NCBI GenBank assembly: GCA_035695715.1 | Contig: DASRRM010000018.1 | Coordinates: 1-31,655, forward strand | DNA length: 31,655 bases | Direction of reading: 5' to 3' | Origin: RYN-428 sp035695715 | GTDB lineage: Bacteria > Planctomycetota > Phycisphaerae > Tepidisphaerales > Tepidisphaeraceae | Shown: positions 31,208 through 31,655 of the stretch, piece by piece | Layout: each line of letters begins with the position of its first letter | How positions within the stretch are numbered: the first letter of the stretch is position 1 | The notes under the pieces: generated by a model | Seen by the model: the letters and a program-made list of their open reading frames with translations, nothing else | Databases searched by the model: none | What the model was told of the DNA's origin: nothing | Translations under genes and position numbers: made by a program

Positions 31208-31251
31208 GACAGCGCGCCGGCGACATCGCCGGCGCAGCGCCTGTCTTTTTT
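31208..31251 (+). terminator. Strong hairpin with T-run on the strand opposite the giant gene leader
   Basis: GCGCCGGCGA (31214-31223) and TCGCCGGCGC (31226-31235) form a perfect 10-bp stem with a 2-nt loop. It is extended with one bulge by GACAGCGC/GCGCCTGTC and followed by TTTTTT (31246-31251). On the plus strand it is a textbook terminator with no plus-strand gene behind it. On the minus strand it is a leader hairpin just upstream of the ribosome site of the 1535-residue gene. Confidence 0.7.
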
Positions 31252-31528
31252 GTTATTGCGAAGACCTGTGCGAGACGTGAATCGCCAGAGCAAGATTACG
31301 GTTTTTTCGTCCACGTCAGAAGGCGATACGTCGTTTGACCGCAAAATTATGCAATGCGATTGAAGACGTTATCTGCGTGGCAAGAATTTATCAACTATAT
31401 TCCGATGAGCTTTTTAGAATGCGCGGCCGCGCCACGGCGTCTGGCGCGCGATTCATTCTGCCGCAACATTTTGAAATGGTCCCGATCGAATGCGGAAATC
31501 GCCGATGAACGCTTACTTAGAGCGTTTC
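31252..31528. other. Interval between giant gene and transposase fragment
   Basis: No gene was recognised. It should contain the promoter of the minus-strand giant gene and the outer end of the IS element. TTAGAGCGTTTCTCAGG (31518-31534) has the look of an IS630-type terminal repeat next to a TA dinucleotide. Confidence 0.35.
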
Positions 31529-31655
31529 TCAGGTTGGTGTAGCGTCATAGCCGCAGTGATCGAAGAAGCCTTGGCAGTCTTCCGGAGTCACAGACCGCAG
31601 GGCTTCGCCGACGGCGTCGACGATGCCGCCGAATGTACGGGCCGCGGCTTTTCGC
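31529..31655 (-). mobile_element. IS630-family transposase, C-terminal 41 residues (cut by window edge)
   Basis: Minus-strand reading from the edge (frame beginning at 31654) gives a 41-residue tail. It contains AARTFGGIVDAVGEAL, then SVTPEDCQGFFDHCGYDATP, and stops at 31529-31531. The pattern V/I-TPED-x4-F-x-HCGY is the usual end of IS630/Tc1-type DDE transposases. The remainder lies beyond 31655, so intactness cannot be judged. Confidence 0.8.

Noticed and set aside
29304..31280. A 658-codon plus-strand open frame opposite the giant PKD gene
   Set aside because: It is antisense to a clearly repetitive, motif-rich protein gene with a ribosome site and terminator; the frame is a by-product of GC-rich codon use and has no recognisable domain.

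Overview
The window looks like part of a planctomycete chromosome, most likely class Phycisphaerae. The grounds are GC-rich DNA, four large surface or secreted proteins with an N-terminal motif close to V-E-x-L-E-x-R-x-x-L-S (the planctomycete LEPR-XLL type), a PEP-CTERM protein, a PSCyt1/DUF1592-type cytochrome protein, delta-60 repeat propellers, and a small secreted CPLC protein. A kdsA gene implies Kdo, hence an LPS-type outer membrane. Family assignments come from reading motifs; no database search was run.

Layout. 1-412: repeats, then tRNA-Ala(UGC) with a promoter and a clean terminator. 444-2345: two tandem but divergent RlaP/COG3541-type nucleotidyltransferases separated by a long hairpin repeat. 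2482-3948 (-): radA, apparently leaderless. 4030-4295: a nested inverted-repeat element. 4297-5235 (-): exported protein of unknown function. 5317-5751 (-): CoA-binding protein. 5937-9384 (+): kdsA, a sugar-type ABC solute-binding protein and one MalF-type permease. 9385-9889: stacked palindromes. 9890-12118 (+): secreted five-heme cytochrome c. 12119-12611: repeats. 12612-18253 (-): sedolisin-like protease and a 1423-residue adhesin-like protein. 18631-19437 (+): PEP-CTERM protein. 19848-19931: tRNA-Leu(CAA). 20000-20864 (-): CBS-pair protein overlapping a DUF5335-like gene. 21306-23547 (+): DUF1592-type cytochrome protein and a small CPLC membrane protein. 23673-31184 (-): a 14-blade delta-60 protein and a 1535-residue PKD-repeat protein. 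31529-31655 (-): C-terminus of an IS630-type transposase cut by the window edge.

Two themes tie the region together. One is cell-surface and envelope function: LEPR-motif proteins, PEP-CTERM, Kdo synthesis and secreted c-type cytochromes. The other is an unusually dense set of intergenic palindromes. Three copies of an 80-90 bp hairpin show arm-to-arm compensatory changes. At least six copies of a 19-bp REP-like palindrome also occur, one inverted pair of which differs by a swapped base pair. These, with a nested 266-bp element, are the least explained structures here. No CRISPR array, prophage or complete defence system was seen.
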